Translations under genes and position numbers: made by a program | Shown: piece by piece, positions 53,281 through 62,338 of the stretch | Numbering within the stretch: position 1 is the first letter of the stretch | Layout of the letters: each line of letters starts with the position of its first letter | Notes under the pieces: generated by a model | The model's input: the letters and a program-made list of their open reading frames with translations, nothing else | Told to the model about the DNA's origin: nothing | Database searches by the model: none | From: Rhodoplanes serenus | GTDB lineage: Bacteria > Pseudomonadota > Alphaproteobacteria > Rhizobiales > Xanthobacteraceae | Reading direction: 5' to 3' | DNA: 64,000 bases | Assembly (NCBI GenBank): GCA_009720755.1 | Contig: WNKV01000005.1 | Location: 62,001-126,000 of the forward strand

Positions 53281-53414
53281 TCGCGGCCGGTGCGGGCCTC
53301 CGGCGGCGGCCTGCCGGGCGGGACGTCCTCTCTGCCGCGTCGTTCCGCCTGCGTCCACCCGCGAGCGTGTCGGGCATGGCATTTCGCCGGGCCCGTCCCC
53401 AGCCCGGCCGAAAA

Positions 53415-53474
53415 GCGGTAAACCCGGCGTAAAAAACTCCCTCCGGATTCCATCCTTAGTCTTTGGTTTACCGC
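53415..53474. promoter_or_regulatory. 10-bp inverted repeat upstream of ldtR, candidate operator
   Basis: GCGGTAAACC (53415-53424) is perfectly inverted at 53465-53474 (GGTTTACCGC), spaced 40 bp, in the AT-rich stretch (53401-53520) before the LdtR-type gene. Two more related TAAAC/ GTTTA-like words (TAAACTGGTT, TTAAACC) follow. MarR-family regulators commonly autoregulate through inverted repeats, so an operator is plausible. The wide spacing is unusual for one dimer and may mean two half-sites or chance. Confidence 0.45.
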
Positions 53475-53592
53475 GGAAAATAAACTGGTTCTTTATTCTG
53501 TTGCTTAAACCGATTTTAGAGCGTGTCGCCTAGTAATGGGGACGAGCGAGGAAAACAGGGCCTCGTCGTACAAACAACCAATAGGCGTCGTC

Positions 53593-54105
53593 ATGAAAGC
53601 AGTCGCAAGGCCGGCGGAACCCGCCGAGAGGGATGTCCGCTTCGACCACATCCGGCCGCTCTATCTCGAATCGCTGACGCTCGTCGAGCGGCTGCACCGC
53701 CGGCTTCTCGACGTCATCAAGGACGAGTTCGACCGCCGTGGCCGCGCCGACATCAACTCGGTGCAGGCGCTGCTGCTCTACAATATCGGCGACAAGGAGC
53801 TGACCGCGGGCGAGCTGCGCACCCGCGGCTACTATCTCGGCTCGAACGTCTCCTACAACCTGAAGAAGCTGGTGGAGATGGGCTTTCTCGACCACCAGCG
53901 GTCGCGGGTCGACCGCCGCTCGGTGCGCATCAAGCTGACCGACAAGGGTCGCGAGATCCGCAACATCATCGAGGCGCTCTACCAGAAGCACGTCCGCACG
54001 GTGGAGCAGGTGGGCGGCGTCAACGCCGAGGAGTTCGCCACGCTCAACAAGGCGCTGCACCGGCTGGAGCGGTTCTGGACCGACCAGATCCTCTATCGGC
54101 TCTGA
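53593..54105 (+). CDS. ldtR: LdtR-type MarR-family transcriptional regulator
   Basis: A 170-residue winged-helix protein. The family signature LESLTLVERLHRRLLDVIKDEF, ADINSVQALLLYNI, and the recognition helix region RTRGYYLGSNVSYNLKKLVEMGFLDHQRS, then DRRSVRIKLTDKG, match the MarR-like LdtR regulators of Hyphomicrobiales; in Liberibacter LdtR activates the L,D-transpeptidase gene ldtP. The ldtP-type gene lies 840 bp downstream, with one convergent gene between. ATG at 53593 begins MKAVARPAEPAERDVRFDHI; an ATG at 53536 would add 19 residues. A terminator follows at 54148. Confidence 0.82.
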   Translation: MKAVARPAEPAERDVRFDHIRPLYLESLTLVERLHRRLLDVIKDEFDRRGRADINSVQALLLYNIGDKELTAGELRTRGYYLGSNVSYNLKKLVEMGFLDHQRSRVDRRSVRIKLTDKGREIRNIIEALYQKHVRTVEQVGGVNAEEFATLNKALHRLERFWTDQILYRL

Positions 54106-54147
54106 TCGCCCGAACCGTCGCGCCAGGTCTCCCGCGCGATCCGATCT

Positions 54148-54180
54148 GCCCCGGTCCGTCCGCGGACCGGGGCTTTTTCG
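54148..54180 (+). terminator. Strong Rho-independent terminator
   Basis: An 11-bp perfect stem (54148-54158 with 54163-54173), TCCG loop, then TTTTTC. It ends the ldtR transcript. Confidence 0.92.
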
Positions 54181-54204
54181 CGCGCCTGGAGCGGTGGCTT
54201 CGAC

Positions 54205-54230
54205 GCGCATTTCGCCGAAAAATGCTCTAG
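54205..54230 (-). repeat. CTAGAGCATTTTCC dispersed palindrome, truncated copy
   Basis: On the minus strand the left end reads CTAGAGCATTTTTCGGCG, one base from the consensus. The TAG is the stop codon of the adjacent minus-strand gene, so the repeat forms that gene's 3' end. Confidence 0.65.
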
Positions 54231-54595
54231 TCGAATGTCGCCGAGGTGGTGTCGGTCTTGCTGTTGTAACGAATGGTGACCCGTTCGACCTGGCACAGGT
54301 TGATGTCGTGCCAGACCGCCGAGGAATCGTCGTCGCTGTAGACGACCTTGAGATCCCACATGCAGGTCTTTCCGGCGCGCTTGAACGTGATGCGGGCGCT
54401 GTCGCCGTCGGACAGGCTGTCGTCGCCGAGAATGTCCTCCTCCCAATCGTCCTCCTTGCTCGGGGAGACGTAGACCTCGCTGATGTCGTAGCCGGTGCGG
54501 TTGACGAGGGTGAAGTCCTGGCGGCTTCCCTGGGCAAGCGCCGTCGTGGCGGCCATCGAGACGAGGACCGCGGCGGCCAAGGCAGTCATCTTCAT
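54227..54595 (-). CDS. Small secreted protein of unknown function between ldtR and ldtP
   Basis: A 122-residue exported protein with signal ALAAAVLVSMAATTALA. The mature part reads DFTLVNRTGYDISEVYVSPSKEDDWEEDILGDDSL, then ARITFKRAGKTCMWDLKVVYSDDDSSAVW, an acidic beta-rich domain. I recall similar proteins in Bradyrhizobium, sometimes mislabelled by annotation pipelines; no enzymatic motif is visible. ATG at 54595; an upstream ATG extension lacks a signal peptide. Its TAG lies in a truncated dispersed palindrome. It is transcribed against ldtR. Confidence 0.7.
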   Translation of the reverse strand: MKMTALAAAVLVSMAATTALAQGSRQDFTLVNRTGYDISEVYVSPSKEDDWEEDILGDDSLSDGDSARITFKRAGKTCMWDLKVVYSDDDSSAVWHDINLCQVERVTIRYNSKTDTTSATFD

Positions 54596-54945
54596 GAATG
54601 GGGGCTCCAGTGCGGTTCGGGGGCGAGCACGCACGATGCCGCGACGACAGCGGCCGGCCTCGCGCGTCTCCCCGGCGGGGAGATTAGGGAACACCCCTAG
54701 ATACCGTCAATGCGTGCCGCCGCCCGGCATCACTCGCGCGGTTGGCGAGGTCTCGACGGGTGTGCGACTGCGGCTGCCACGGGAGCCTTGACATAAATTC
54801 GCCGGTTGCCGCCCTTAACGCACCGTCGCGGCGACAGGTCGCCGCGACGGATTCGCGGCCCATCATCGGAATGAACGCCGGGGCATGGCGGTGGACCCGG
54901 GCGGGCAGGGCCGTCGCAGGGCGGCGCGCGCCGGCGGAGCAGGGA

Positions 54946-56247
54946 ATGAGCAGGTCAGCACGGGAGCGTGGCGGGGGCGATCGGCCGGGGCTGGATCGGC
55001 GAGCGGTCGTCCGCGGCCTCGCCGCCACGGTCGCAACCATCGCGGCGCTCGGCTCCGCCCGCGCCGAGGACGAGGTGCTGGAGCAGCTCATGCAGCAGAG
55101 CCAGGGCCGCAACTTCGGCCAGGGCTTCGATTCGGCCTCGCGCACCATCCTGATGCCGAAGGCGACGCTGCCGACGCTCGACCCGTCGACCGCCCAGACC
55201 ACCGAGCAGGTGATCCCGCGCTACGAGGAGATTGTCGGCCGCGGCGGCTGGCCGGAGGTGCCGACGGTCGAGCGGCTGCGGCTCGGCAATCGCCATCCGG
55301 CGGTGCCGCTGCTGCGTCAGCGCCTCGCCATCTCGGGCGATCTCGACGCCGTGGTGGCGGGCTCGGGCGACGTCTACGATTCCTATGTCGAGGCGGCGGT
55401 GCGACGGTTCCAAGCGCGCCACGGCCTCACGGTCGACGGCGTGGTGCGCCGGCAGACCCTCAAGGCCCTCAACGTTCCGGCCCAGGTGCGCCTCGCCCAG
55501 CTTCGCATCAACGTGGTGCGGCTGCGCACGCTGAGCAACAATCTCGGCACCAAGCTGGTGGTCGCCAACATCCCGGCCGCCCAGATCGAAGCCATCGAGA
55601 ACGGCGTGGTGGTGTCGCGCCACGTCGCGGTGGCCGGCAAGCCGGACCGGGCCTCGCCGGATCTCCAGACCCGCATCGTCGAGGTCAACTTCAACCCGTA
55701 CTGGACCGTGCCGGCGTCGATCGTGCGCAAGGATCTGATCCCGCGCATGCAGGAGGAGCCGGACTATCTGACCAAGAACCGCATCCGCGTGTTCGACGCG
55801 CGGGGCAACGAGGTGCCGCCCGGGCAGATCAACTGGCACTCGAACGAGGCGGTCAGCTATCGCTTCAAGCAGGACCCGGGCGACTTCAACTCGCTCGGCT
55901 CGATGCGCATCAACTTTCCCAGCCAGCACGGCGTGTACATGCACGACACCCCGTCCAAGACCATGTTCGGGGAGGACTTCCGCTTCCACTCGTCGGGCTG
56001 CATGCGGGTCCAGAACGTGCGCGAGCTGGTGGTGTGGCTGCTCTCCGACACGCCCGGCTGGTCGCGCGCCGAGATCGACGCGGTGATCAAGTCGGGCGAG
56101 CGCAAGGATGCGCGGCTGGCGACCGCAGTGCCGCTCTACTGGGTCTATGTGACGGCCTGGGCGACGCCCGATGGTGTCGTCCAGTTCCGTGACGACATCT
56201 ATTCGCGCGACGGGCTCGCCGCGAGCACCGCCGGGGCCCGCGGCTGA
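54946..56247 (+). CDS. ldtP: L,D-transpeptidase with peptidoglycan-binding domain (LdtP-like)
   Basis: A 433-residue exported enzyme. The N-terminus has a Tat-like signal (DRRAVVRGLAATVATIAAL, cleavage near ARA-E). A PG_binding_1 domain occupies about 118-176 (LLRQRLAISGD...VRRFQARHGLTVDGVV). The YkuD transpeptidase domain (about 205-400) has the catalytic H-x-S-SGC-R pattern: HDTPSK about 333 and FHSSGCMRVQN with Cys352. It should form or rearrange 3-3 peptidoglycan crosslinks or attach lipoprotein. Liberibacter LdtR controls such a gene, and the regulator is close by. ATG at 54946 with GGAGCAGGGA upstream. Confidence 0.9.
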   Translation: MSRSARERGGGDRPGLDRRAVVRGLAATVATIAALGSARAEDEVLEQLMQQSQGRNFGQGFDSASRTILMPKATLPTLDPSTAQTTEQVIPRYEEIVGRGGWPEVPTVERLRLGNRHPAVPLLRQRLAISGDLDAVVAGSGDVYDSYVEAAVRRFQARHGLTVDGVVRRQTLKALNVPAQVRLAQLRINVVRLRTLSNNLGTKLVVANIPAAQIEAIENGVVVSRHVAVAGKPDRASPDLQTRIVEVNFNPYWTVPASIVRKDLIPRMQEEPDYLTKNRIRVFDARGNEVPPGQINWHSNEAVSYRFKQDPGDFNSLGSMRINFPSQHGVYMHDTPSKTMFGEDFRFHSSGCMRVQNVRELVVWLLSDTPGWSRAEIDAVIKSGERKDARLATAVPLYWVYVTAWATPDGVVQFRDDIYSRDGLAASTAGARG

Positions 56248-56289
56248 CGCGGAGCGCCGGCGCGCAGGCGCCGTGCCGGGGAGGGGCCG

Positions 56290-56496
56290 ATGCCGGACCA
56301 GGAGGCATCCCGCGAGATCCTGTTCGAGCTGACCGCGGTCGGCGGCGCCGTCCGCGTGGTGGCGATCGACGCCGCGACCGGCATCGAGGTCACGATCATG
56401 GGGCCGACGACGGCGCCCCGCGCGGCGCTCCAGCGCCTCGCCGCCCAGAAGCTCGAACGCCGTCTCGCCCGCGAAGGAGGGACCGGCCGCGCCTGA
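56290..56496 (+). CDS. DUF6898-like small protein
   Basis: A 68-residue basic protein opening REILFELTAVGGAVRVVAIDAATGIEVTIMGP and ending in LAAQKLERRLAR. The pattern resembles the DUF6898 family (short, unknown function), but this recall is modest. It follows ldtP by 42 bp and GGGGAGGGGCCG precedes the ATG, so it is probably cotranscribed with ldtP. Confidence 0.55.
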   Translation: MPDQEASREILFELTAVGGAVRVVAIDAATGIEVTIMGPTTAPRAALQRLAAQKLERRLAREGGTGRA

Positions 56497-56719
56497 CCGG
56501 CCGGAGCCCCCGGGGGGCGCGCCGCGGTTGCGCCGCCCGCACGAGGCGCGTGTCGCTCGTGACCGGAACACCTTCGAAACCCAAGATATAGAGCCCCTCC
56601 GGCGCACTCCGGCCCAATAGCTTGGCGGTGGTCGGTCAATGTGCTAAGGCGACGGCCCAAACCCCTGACCACCCTGACGCACGGCGCCGCGCTCGTTCCC
56701 GTGGCGCCAGGAGACCATC

Positions 56720-58024
56720 ATGTCGGTGACCCACGCGGCCTCGGTCGAGGCCGAATCGTTCTTTTCCGCCAACGTCCGCGACAGCGACCCCGACATCGCC
56801 GAGGCGATCCGCGCCGAGCTGGGCCGTCAGCGTGACGAAATCGAGCTGATCGCCTCCGAGAATTATGTCAGCCGCGCCGTGATGGAGGCGCAGGGGTCGG
56901 TGCTGACCAACAAGTACGCCGAGGGTCTGCCGGGCAAGCGCTATTACGGCGGCTGCCAGCACGTCGACGTGGTGGAGCGGCTCGCCATCGATCGGGTCAC
57001 CCGCCTGTTCGGTTGCAACTTCGCCAATGTGCAGCCGCACTCCGGCGCGCAGGCCAACAACGCGGTGTTCTTCGCCCTGATGAATCCGGGCGACACCTTC
57101 ATGGGCCTCAACTTGTCGGCTGGCGGCCATCTTACCCACGGCTCGCCCGTCAACATCTCGGGCAAGTGGTTCAAGGTGGTGCCCTACACGGTGCGGCCCG
57201 ACGATCACCGCGTCGACATGGACGAGGTCCGTCAGCTCGCCCGCGCCAACAAGCCGAAGGTGATCGTCGCCGGTGGCTCCGCTTATCCGCGGGTGTTCGA
57301 CTTCCGCGCCTTCCGCGAGATCGCCGACGAGGTCGGGGCCTATCTGATGGTCGACATGGCGCACTTCGCCGGGCTGGTCGCCGGCGGTGCGCATCCGAGC
57401 CCGTTCCCGCACGCCCACGTCGTCACCACCACCACCCACAAGACGCTGCGCGGGCCGCGCGGCGGCATCATCCTGTCGAACGACGAAGCGCTCGCCAAGA
57501 AGTTCAACTCGGCGGTCTTCCCGGGCACCCAGGGCGGCCCGCTGATGCACGTCATCGCCGCCAAGGCGGTGGCGTTCGGCGAGGCGCTGCGGCCGTCGTT
57601 CAAGCTCTACGCCAAGGCGATCGTGGAGAACGCGCGGGCGCTGGCCGCGACCCTGGAGCAGCGCGGCTTCGCCATCGTGTCGGGCGGCACCGACACGCAT
57701 CTGATGCTGGTCGACCTGCGGCCGAAGCGGCTGACCGGCAAGGTCGCCGAGGCGGCGCTCGGGCGCGCCCACATCACCTGCAACAAGAACGGCATTCCGT
57801 TCGATCCCGAGAAGCCGATGGTGACCTCGGGCGTCCGGCTCGGCACGCCGGCCGGCACCACGCGGGGCTTCGGGGTCGCCGAGTTCAAGGAGGTCGGCGA
57901 GATGATCTCCGAGGTGCTCGACGTGCTGTCGCAGAAGAACAGCGACGAGGACGCGCTGGTCGAGGGCGCGGTGCGCGAGAAGGTCAAGCGGCTGGTGGAT
58001 CGCTTCCCGATCTACCAGGGCTGA
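56720..58024 (+). CDS. glyA: GlyA, serine hydroxymethyltransferase
   Basis: A 434-residue PLP enzyme interconverting serine and glycine with tetrahydrofolate. Motifs [45 protein letters not shown] and the PLP Lys241 in [14 protein letters not shown] are intact. Length is slightly above E. coli GlyA (417). The nrdR gene follows 31 bp after the stop, an arrangement common in alphaproteobacteria. Besides one-carbon supply, it would feed the serine cycle if the malyl-CoA lyase is active. Confidence 0.97.
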   Translation: MSVTHAASVEAESFFSANVRDSDPDIAEAIRAELGRQRDEIELIASENYVSRAVMEAQGSVLTNKYAEGLPGKRYYGGCQHVDVVERLAIDRVTRLFGCNFANVQPHSGAQANNAVFFALMNPGDTFMGLNLSAGGHLTHGSPVNISGKWFKVVPYTVRPDDHRVDMDEVRQLARANKPKVIVAGGSAYPRVFDFRAFREIADEVGAYLMVDMAHFAGLVAGGAHPSPFPHAHVVTTTTHKTLRGPRGGIILSNDEALAKKFNSAVFPGTQGGPLMHVIAAKAVAFGEALRPSFKLYAKAIVENARALAATLEQRGFAIVSGGTDTHLMLVDLRPKRLTGKVAEAALGRAHITCNKNGIPFDPEKPMVTSGVRLGTPAGTTRGFGVAEFKEVGEMISEVLDVLSQKNSDEDALVEGAVREKVKRLVDRFPIYQG

Positions 58025-58055
58025 GCCACGGGGGGGCGAGGGCGAGGGACGCGGC

Positions 58056-58538
58056 ATGCGCTGTCCGAGCTGTGGCAGCCTCGACACCCAGGTCAAGGAC
58101 TCGCGTCCGACCGAGGATTCGTCGGCTATTCGCCGGCGCCGCCTGTGCCTCGCCTGCGGCTTTCGCTTCACCACCTTCGAGCGGGTGCAGCTCCGTGAGC
58201 TGACGGTGATCAAGCGCAACGGCCGCCGGGTGCCGTTCGATCGCGACAAGCTCGCCCGCTCCATCGAGATCGCGTTGCGCAAGCGCAACGTCGATCCCGA
58301 CCGGGTCGAGCAGACCATCTCGCGGATCGTCCGCGAGCTGGAGAGCATCGGCGAGAACGAGGTGACGGCCGAGACCATCGGCGAGACCGTGATGGCGCAT
58401 CTGCGTGATCTCGACGACGTCGCCTATGTGCGGTTCGCCTCGGTCTATCGCAATTTCCGCGAGGCCAAGGATTTCGAGCAGGCGCTGGCCGAGCTGGCCG
58501 GCGAGGACGAGGACGAGCCGGGTCCGACCCGGCCCTGA
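58056..58538 (+). CDS. nrdR: NrdR, ribonucleotide-reductase transcriptional repressor
   Basis: A 160-residue regulator. An N-terminal zinc ribbon supplies Cys3, Cys6, Cys31 and Cys34 (RCPSCG / CLACGFRF), followed by the ATP-cone domain ([27 protein letters not shown] ... ). It senses ATP/dATP and binds NrdR boxes upstream of nrd genes. The C-terminal acidic tail ([13 protein letters not shown]) is repeated in degenerate form by the fragment just downstream. It lies downstream of glyA. Confidence 0.95.
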   Translation: MRCPSCGSLDTQVKDSRPTEDSSAIRRRRLCLACGFRFTTFERVQLRELTVIKRNGRRVPFDRDKLARSIEIALRKRNVDPDRVEQTISRIVRELESIGENEVTAETIGETVMAHLRDLDDVAYVRFASVYRNFREAKDFEQALAELAGEDEDEPGPTRP

Positions 58539-58739
58539 TTGGTGCGTGACGGCCGGCGTGACGGTGCGGCCGAGATTATCGATGAGACCGTGACGGCCGA
58601 TCGGCGCCGTCGCGGCAACGTTGCAGATGGGCAGTGCACCTCGGTGCTTCGCAATTTCTGCGAGGCCGAGGACTTCGAGCAGAGGCTCGCCGAGTTCGCC
58701 GGCGAGAGCAGGGACGAGCCGGACCCGACGCGATCGTGA
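58539..58739 (+). pseudogene. Degenerate tandem duplicate of the nrdR 3' end
   Basis: A 66-codon open frame directly following nrdR and in the same frame as its stop. Its last 40 or so codons mirror the nrdR C-terminus in order: GETVMAHLR...[32 protein letters not shown] versus DETVTADRR...SVLRNFCEAEDFEQRLAEFAGE...DEPDPTRS. The DNA after each copy also matches (GTGACGGCCGGCGTG and GTGACGGCTGCCGTG). So about 200 bp at the end of nrdR were duplicated in tandem and have decayed; no zinc ribbon is present. A function is unlikely. Confidence 0.75.
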
Positions 58740-58808
58740 TCCGCGGGTGACGGCTGCCGTGTGGATACTGCGTCGGCCGCGTTTGGCGGCGACGGCGACG
58801 GAGATTTC

Positions 58809-60944
58809 ATGCGCAATGGGTCGGCCTCCGAAGGAAAGCGGGGCAAGGCGGCCACACTGGTCGCCGAGGCGGTCGAGCATCTGCGGCGCGGCGCCGTCGC
58901 CGAGGCCGAGCGGCTGCTTCGCCGCGCCCTCGATCGCGATCCGCAGCAGCCGGACGCCCTTCAGCATCTCGCCGTGCTGGCGGCGCAGCGGGGCGACGTC
59001 GCCGCCGCCATCGGCCTGTTCGAACGCGCGGTCCGGGCGGCGCCGCGCTCGGCGGATGCGCGCACCAATCTCGGCTACGCGCTGGTGCTCGCCGACCGGC
59101 ACACCGAGGCGCTCGCCGCCTACGACGAGGCGATCCGCCTGTCGCCCGGCTACGCCGTCGCCTGGAACCATCGCGGTCACAGCCTGACGCGGCTGAATCG
59201 GCCCGACGAGGCGCTGGCGAGTTACGACCGCGCGGTGGCGCTCGAGCCGGGCTTTGCCGATGCGCACTACAATCGCGGTAATCTGCTGACGTCGGTCGGT
59301 CGCTTCGACGAGGCGGTATCGAGCTACGACCGTGCGCTGGCGCTCGTTCCTGGGCGGCCACTTCCGGCGATCAATCGCGCCAACGCGCTGCGGGCGCTGG
59401 GCCGGCTCGACGAGGCGGTGGCGGCGCTCGACCGCGTGCTGGCGGCCGACCCACGCCAGGTTCTGGCGCTGGTCAATCGCGGCCACATGCTGAGCGACCT
59501 CAAGCGCTTTCCCGAGGCGATCGCGTCCTACGAGCGGGCGGTTTCGATCGAGCCGGGCCACCCGCTGGCTCCCAGCCCGCTGGCCTGGGCCGCCATGGCC
59601 ATCTGCGACTTCCCCCGCGCCGAGCGCGCCGCCGCCGCTCTCGCCGACAGCGTGCGACACGGCGGCGCCGTCGTGCAGCCGTTCACGCTGCTCTCCGCCG
59701 TCGACGATCCAGCCCTCCAGCTCGCCGGTGCCAGGGCTCACGTCACGGCCCTGGTCTCGGCCATGCCTGCCCCGCTGGTCGCCCGGCCGGATGCCGGGCG
59801 GCACGACGGCGGCCGGCTGCGGATCGCCTACTTGTCGGCCGACTTCCGCCGCCACGCCACCGTGCCGCTGATCGCCGGCCTGATGGAGCGACACGACAGT
59901 GCCCGCTTCGAGGTGGTCGCGATGTCGACCGGCGCCGACGACGGCAGCGCCGAGCGCCGGCGCATCCGCGCCGCTGCCGACAGCTTCGTCGACGCCACTG
60001 GCCTGACCGATGCGGCGATCGCCCGCCAGATCCATGCGCAAAAGGTGGACATTCTGGTCGACCTGAACGGGCACGCGCTCGGCGGGCGGCCCGGCGTGCT
60101 GGCACACCGGCCGGCGCCCGTGCAGGTCAACTATCTCGGATATCCCGGTACCTCGGGCGCTGCTTTCGTCGACTATCTGATGGCCGACGAGATCATCCTG
60201 CCGCCCGGCTGCGAGCCGTTCTACAGCGAGGCGCTGGTTCGTCTGCCGGGATACTACGCGGCCTACGATCCCGGTGCGGTATCGGTGACCGACACGCCGT
60301 CGCGCCAGGCCGCCGGGCTGCCCGAGCAGGGCTTCGTGTTCTGCTGCCTCAACAACACCTACAAGATCACCCGGCCGGTGTTCGAGGTCTGGATGCGTCT
60401 TTTGATGGCGGTGCCGGGTAGCGTGCTGTGGTTGCTCGGCGATACGCCGGCCGCGGTCGAAAACCTGCGCCGGGAGGCCGCGGCGCGTGGCGTCGAGGCC
60501 GACCGCCTGGTGTTCGCGGCGCGGGTTCCGCCCGAGGTTCATCTGGCCCGTCACCGGCTCGCCGACCTGTTTCTCGACACGACGCCGGTCAATGCCCACA
60601 CGACCGCCTGCGACGCGCTGTGGACGGGGCTGCCGGTGGTCACCTGTCCGGGCCGCTCCTTCGTGAGCCGGGTGGCGGCGAGCCTGCTGATCTCGGCCGG
60701 CTTCCCGGAGCTGGTCGCGGCCTCCCTGGCCGACTACGAGGCATTGGCTCTGCGGCTCGCCACCGAGCCGGAGCGGCTCGCGGCGTGCCGGGCACGTCTC
60801 GCCGGAGACCGTCACAGGCTCGTACCGTTCGACGTCGACCGGCTGCGCGGCGCCATCGAAGCCGCCTACGACGAGATGTGGGCGCTGCATCGCGCCGGCG
60901 AGCCGCCGCGCACCATCACCGTGACTGCCGCCACACCATGCTGA
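58809..60944 (+). CDS. TPR-containing GT41 (O-GlcNAc transferase/SPINDLY-like) glycosyltransferase
   Basis: A 711-residue cytoplasmic protein. Residues about 18-257 form roughly seven TPRs (e.g. AEAERLLRRALDRDPQQPDALQHLAVL, YNRGNLLTSVGRFDEAVSSYDRALALVPG). The catalytic half begins RLRIAYLSADFRRHATVPLIAGL about 337 and contains VDLNGHALGGRPGVLAHRPAPVQVNYLGYPGTSG and FCCLNNTYKITRPVFEVWMRLL, ending with DLFLDTTPVNAHTTACDALWTGLPVVTCPG, the canonical OGT C-lobe sugar-nucleotide site. Targets may be proteins. The ATG at 58809 has GGAG upstream; a GTG at 58761 is possible. A GT39-like gene follows 38 bp later. Confidence 0.87.
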   Translation: MRNGSASEGKRGKAATLVAEAVEHLRRGAVAEAERLLRRALDRDPQQPDALQHLAVLAAQRGDVAAAIGLFERAVRAAPRSADARTNLGYALVLADRHTEALAAYDEAIRLSPGYAVAWNHRGHSLTRLNRPDEALASYDRAVALEPGFADAHYNRGNLLTSVGRFDEAVSSYDRALALVPGRPLPAINRANALRALGRLDEAVAALDRVLAADPRQVLALVNRGHMLSDLKRFPEAIASYERAVSIEPGHPLAPSPLAWAAMAICDFPRAERAAAALADSVRHGGAVVQPFTLLSAVDDPALQLAGARAHVTALVSAMPAPLVARPDAGRHDGGRLRIAYLSADFRRHATVPLIAGLMERHDSARFEVVAMSTGADDGSAERRRIRAAADSFVDATGLTDAAIARQIHAQKVDILVDLNGHALGGRPGVLAHRPAPVQVNYLGYPGTSGAAFVDYLMADEIILPPGCEPFYSEALVRLPGYYAAYDPGAVSVTDTPSRQAAGLPEQGFVFCCLNNTYKITRPVFEVWMRLLMAVPGSVLWLLGDTPAAVENLRREAAARGVEADRLVFAARVPPEVHLARHRLADLFLDTTPVNAHTTACDALWTGLPVVTCPGRSFVSRVAASLLISAGFPELVAASLADYEALALRLATEPERLAACRARLAGDRHRLVPFDVDRLRGAIEAAYDEMWALHRAGEPPRTITVTAATPC

Positions 60945-60982
60945 CGCCGCGCGAGCCGGCACGGCCGAGGGAGGGGAGGACG

Positions 60983-62338
60983 ATGCGCAGTCCGGGGTGG
61001 TTGGTGAAGGTGGGCCTCGCCATCGTGATCGGCCTGGTGGCCGGCTGGTTCCGCGCCACCACGGTCGCCGAGACCGAGCCGGCGCGGCCCGCCATCCGCG
61101 CCGATGCGGTCGAGTACTATCTGAGCGCCTACAATCTGGTGCATCTCGGCATCTACAGCCGGTCGCCCGGCAGCCTGGCGAACCCGCCGCGCCCGGTGGT
61201 GCCGGACGGTTACCGTCCACCCGGGCTGCCGTTGATGATCGCGCCCTTCATGGCGATGTGGCCCGATCACGACGGCATCCTGGGCCGAGTCCAGGTCGTC
61301 AACGTGGTGCTCGGGGCCGGCACCGCGATGGCGACCTTCGCGGCGGCGGCCGCCGTGCTGCCGCTTACCGCCGCCACGGCGGTGGGGCTCGCGGTCGCGG
61401 CATCGCCCCATCTCGTCGCCTTCTCGGTCTACATGCTGACCGAGACGCCGGCGGCGTTCCTGGTCGCCCTGGTGCTCGCCGTCGCGGCGCTCGGGGTGCC
61501 GGGTGGCGGCCCGTGGCGGCGGATGCTGTTCTTCCTCGCTTTCGGGGCGCTGATCGGGCTGCTCGCCTTGTTCCGCCCGATTTTTCTGGCCTTCGCGCCA
61601 GTGGCTGGGCTCGCCTTTCTGGGACGGCGGCAGGTGCTGTGGGCCATGCTCTTCGTTAGCCTCGGCGCCGCCGGCGTGGTCTCGCCGTGGCTGATCCGCA
61701 ACGCCGTGTCGGTGCCGGCGAACAGCGGCGACGCCGATCTCGTCGCCACCACGGTGCTGGACGGCTCGTATCGCGGCTATCGCTACAACGGCGATCCGAA
61801 GACGTTTCCGTATCCCCGCTTCGCCGACCCGAACTTCGAGGCGGCGCGCAAGAGCCTCGGCCTCGCCTGGCCGCAGGTCCGCGACCGCATCGCCGCCGAT
61901 CCGGCCAGGATGATCGCGTGGTATCTCCTGGAGAAGCCCGCCTTCCTGCTGCAATGGTCGAATGTCGATGGCGTTGGCGACGTGTTCGTCTACGCGGTCG
62001 AGCGAACGCCGTTCCGCAGCGATCTCGTGTTCCGTGCCGTGCACGACATCTACGAGATCGCACACCCGGTCGTTCTGTTGCTCGCCGGCCTTGCGGCCGT
62101 GGCGGTGTGGACGCCGCTGGTCCGCTTCGCCGGCCCGCCCGATCGCCGCCATGTGGTGCGGCTGGCGAGCCTGCTGCTGGTCTTCCTGGTGGTGGCCCAC
62201 ATCCCGTTCTTCACGGCGACCCGCTACGCGGTGCCGGTGTTCCCGGCCCTCTATCTGCTCGCCGTCGTGCCGCTGGTGATCGTGGTGCGGGGCCTGGCCG
62301 CCTGGGCGCGCGGCAGCGCGGCGATGCCGCCGGCCTGA
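60983..62338 (+). CDS. GT39-like integral membrane glycosyltransferase (ArnT/PMT fold)
   Basis: A 451-residue protein with about ten transmembrane helices. The N-terminal loop after the first helix holds an acidic patch in IRADAVEYYLSAYNLVHLG (Asp-Glu after helix 1, as in catalytic loops of polyprenol-dependent transferases), and LALFRPIFLAFAPVAGLAFL resembles the ArnT/GT39/PMT core (DUF2029/ArnT-like). A polyisoprenyl-phosphate-linked sugar is the likely donor. GAGGGGAGGA precedes the ATG. It lies downstream of the GT41 gene, so the two may form a glycosylation unit; ribD follows 114 bp later. Confidence 0.68.
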   Translation: MRSPGWLVKVGLAIVIGLVAGWFRATTVAETEPARPAIRADAVEYYLSAYNLVHLGIYSRSPGSLANPPRPVVPDGYRPPGLPLMIAPFMAMWPDHDGILGRVQVVNVVLGAGTAMATFAAAAAVLPLTAATAVGLAVAASPHLVAFSVYMLTETPAAFLVALVLAVAALGVPGGGPWRRMLFFLAFGALIGLLALFRPIFLAFAPVAGLAFLGRRQVLWAMLFVSLGAAGVVSPWLIRNAVSVPANSGDADLVATTVLDGSYRGYRYNGDPKTFPYPRFADPNFEAARKSLGLAWPQVRDRIAADPARMIAWYLLEKPAFLLQWSNVDGVGDVFVYAVERTPFRSDLVFRAVHDIYEIAHPVVLLLAGLAAVAVWTPLVRFAGPPDRRHVVRLASLLLVFLVVAHIPFFTATRYAVPVFPALYLLAVVPLVIVVRGLAAWARGSAAMPPA

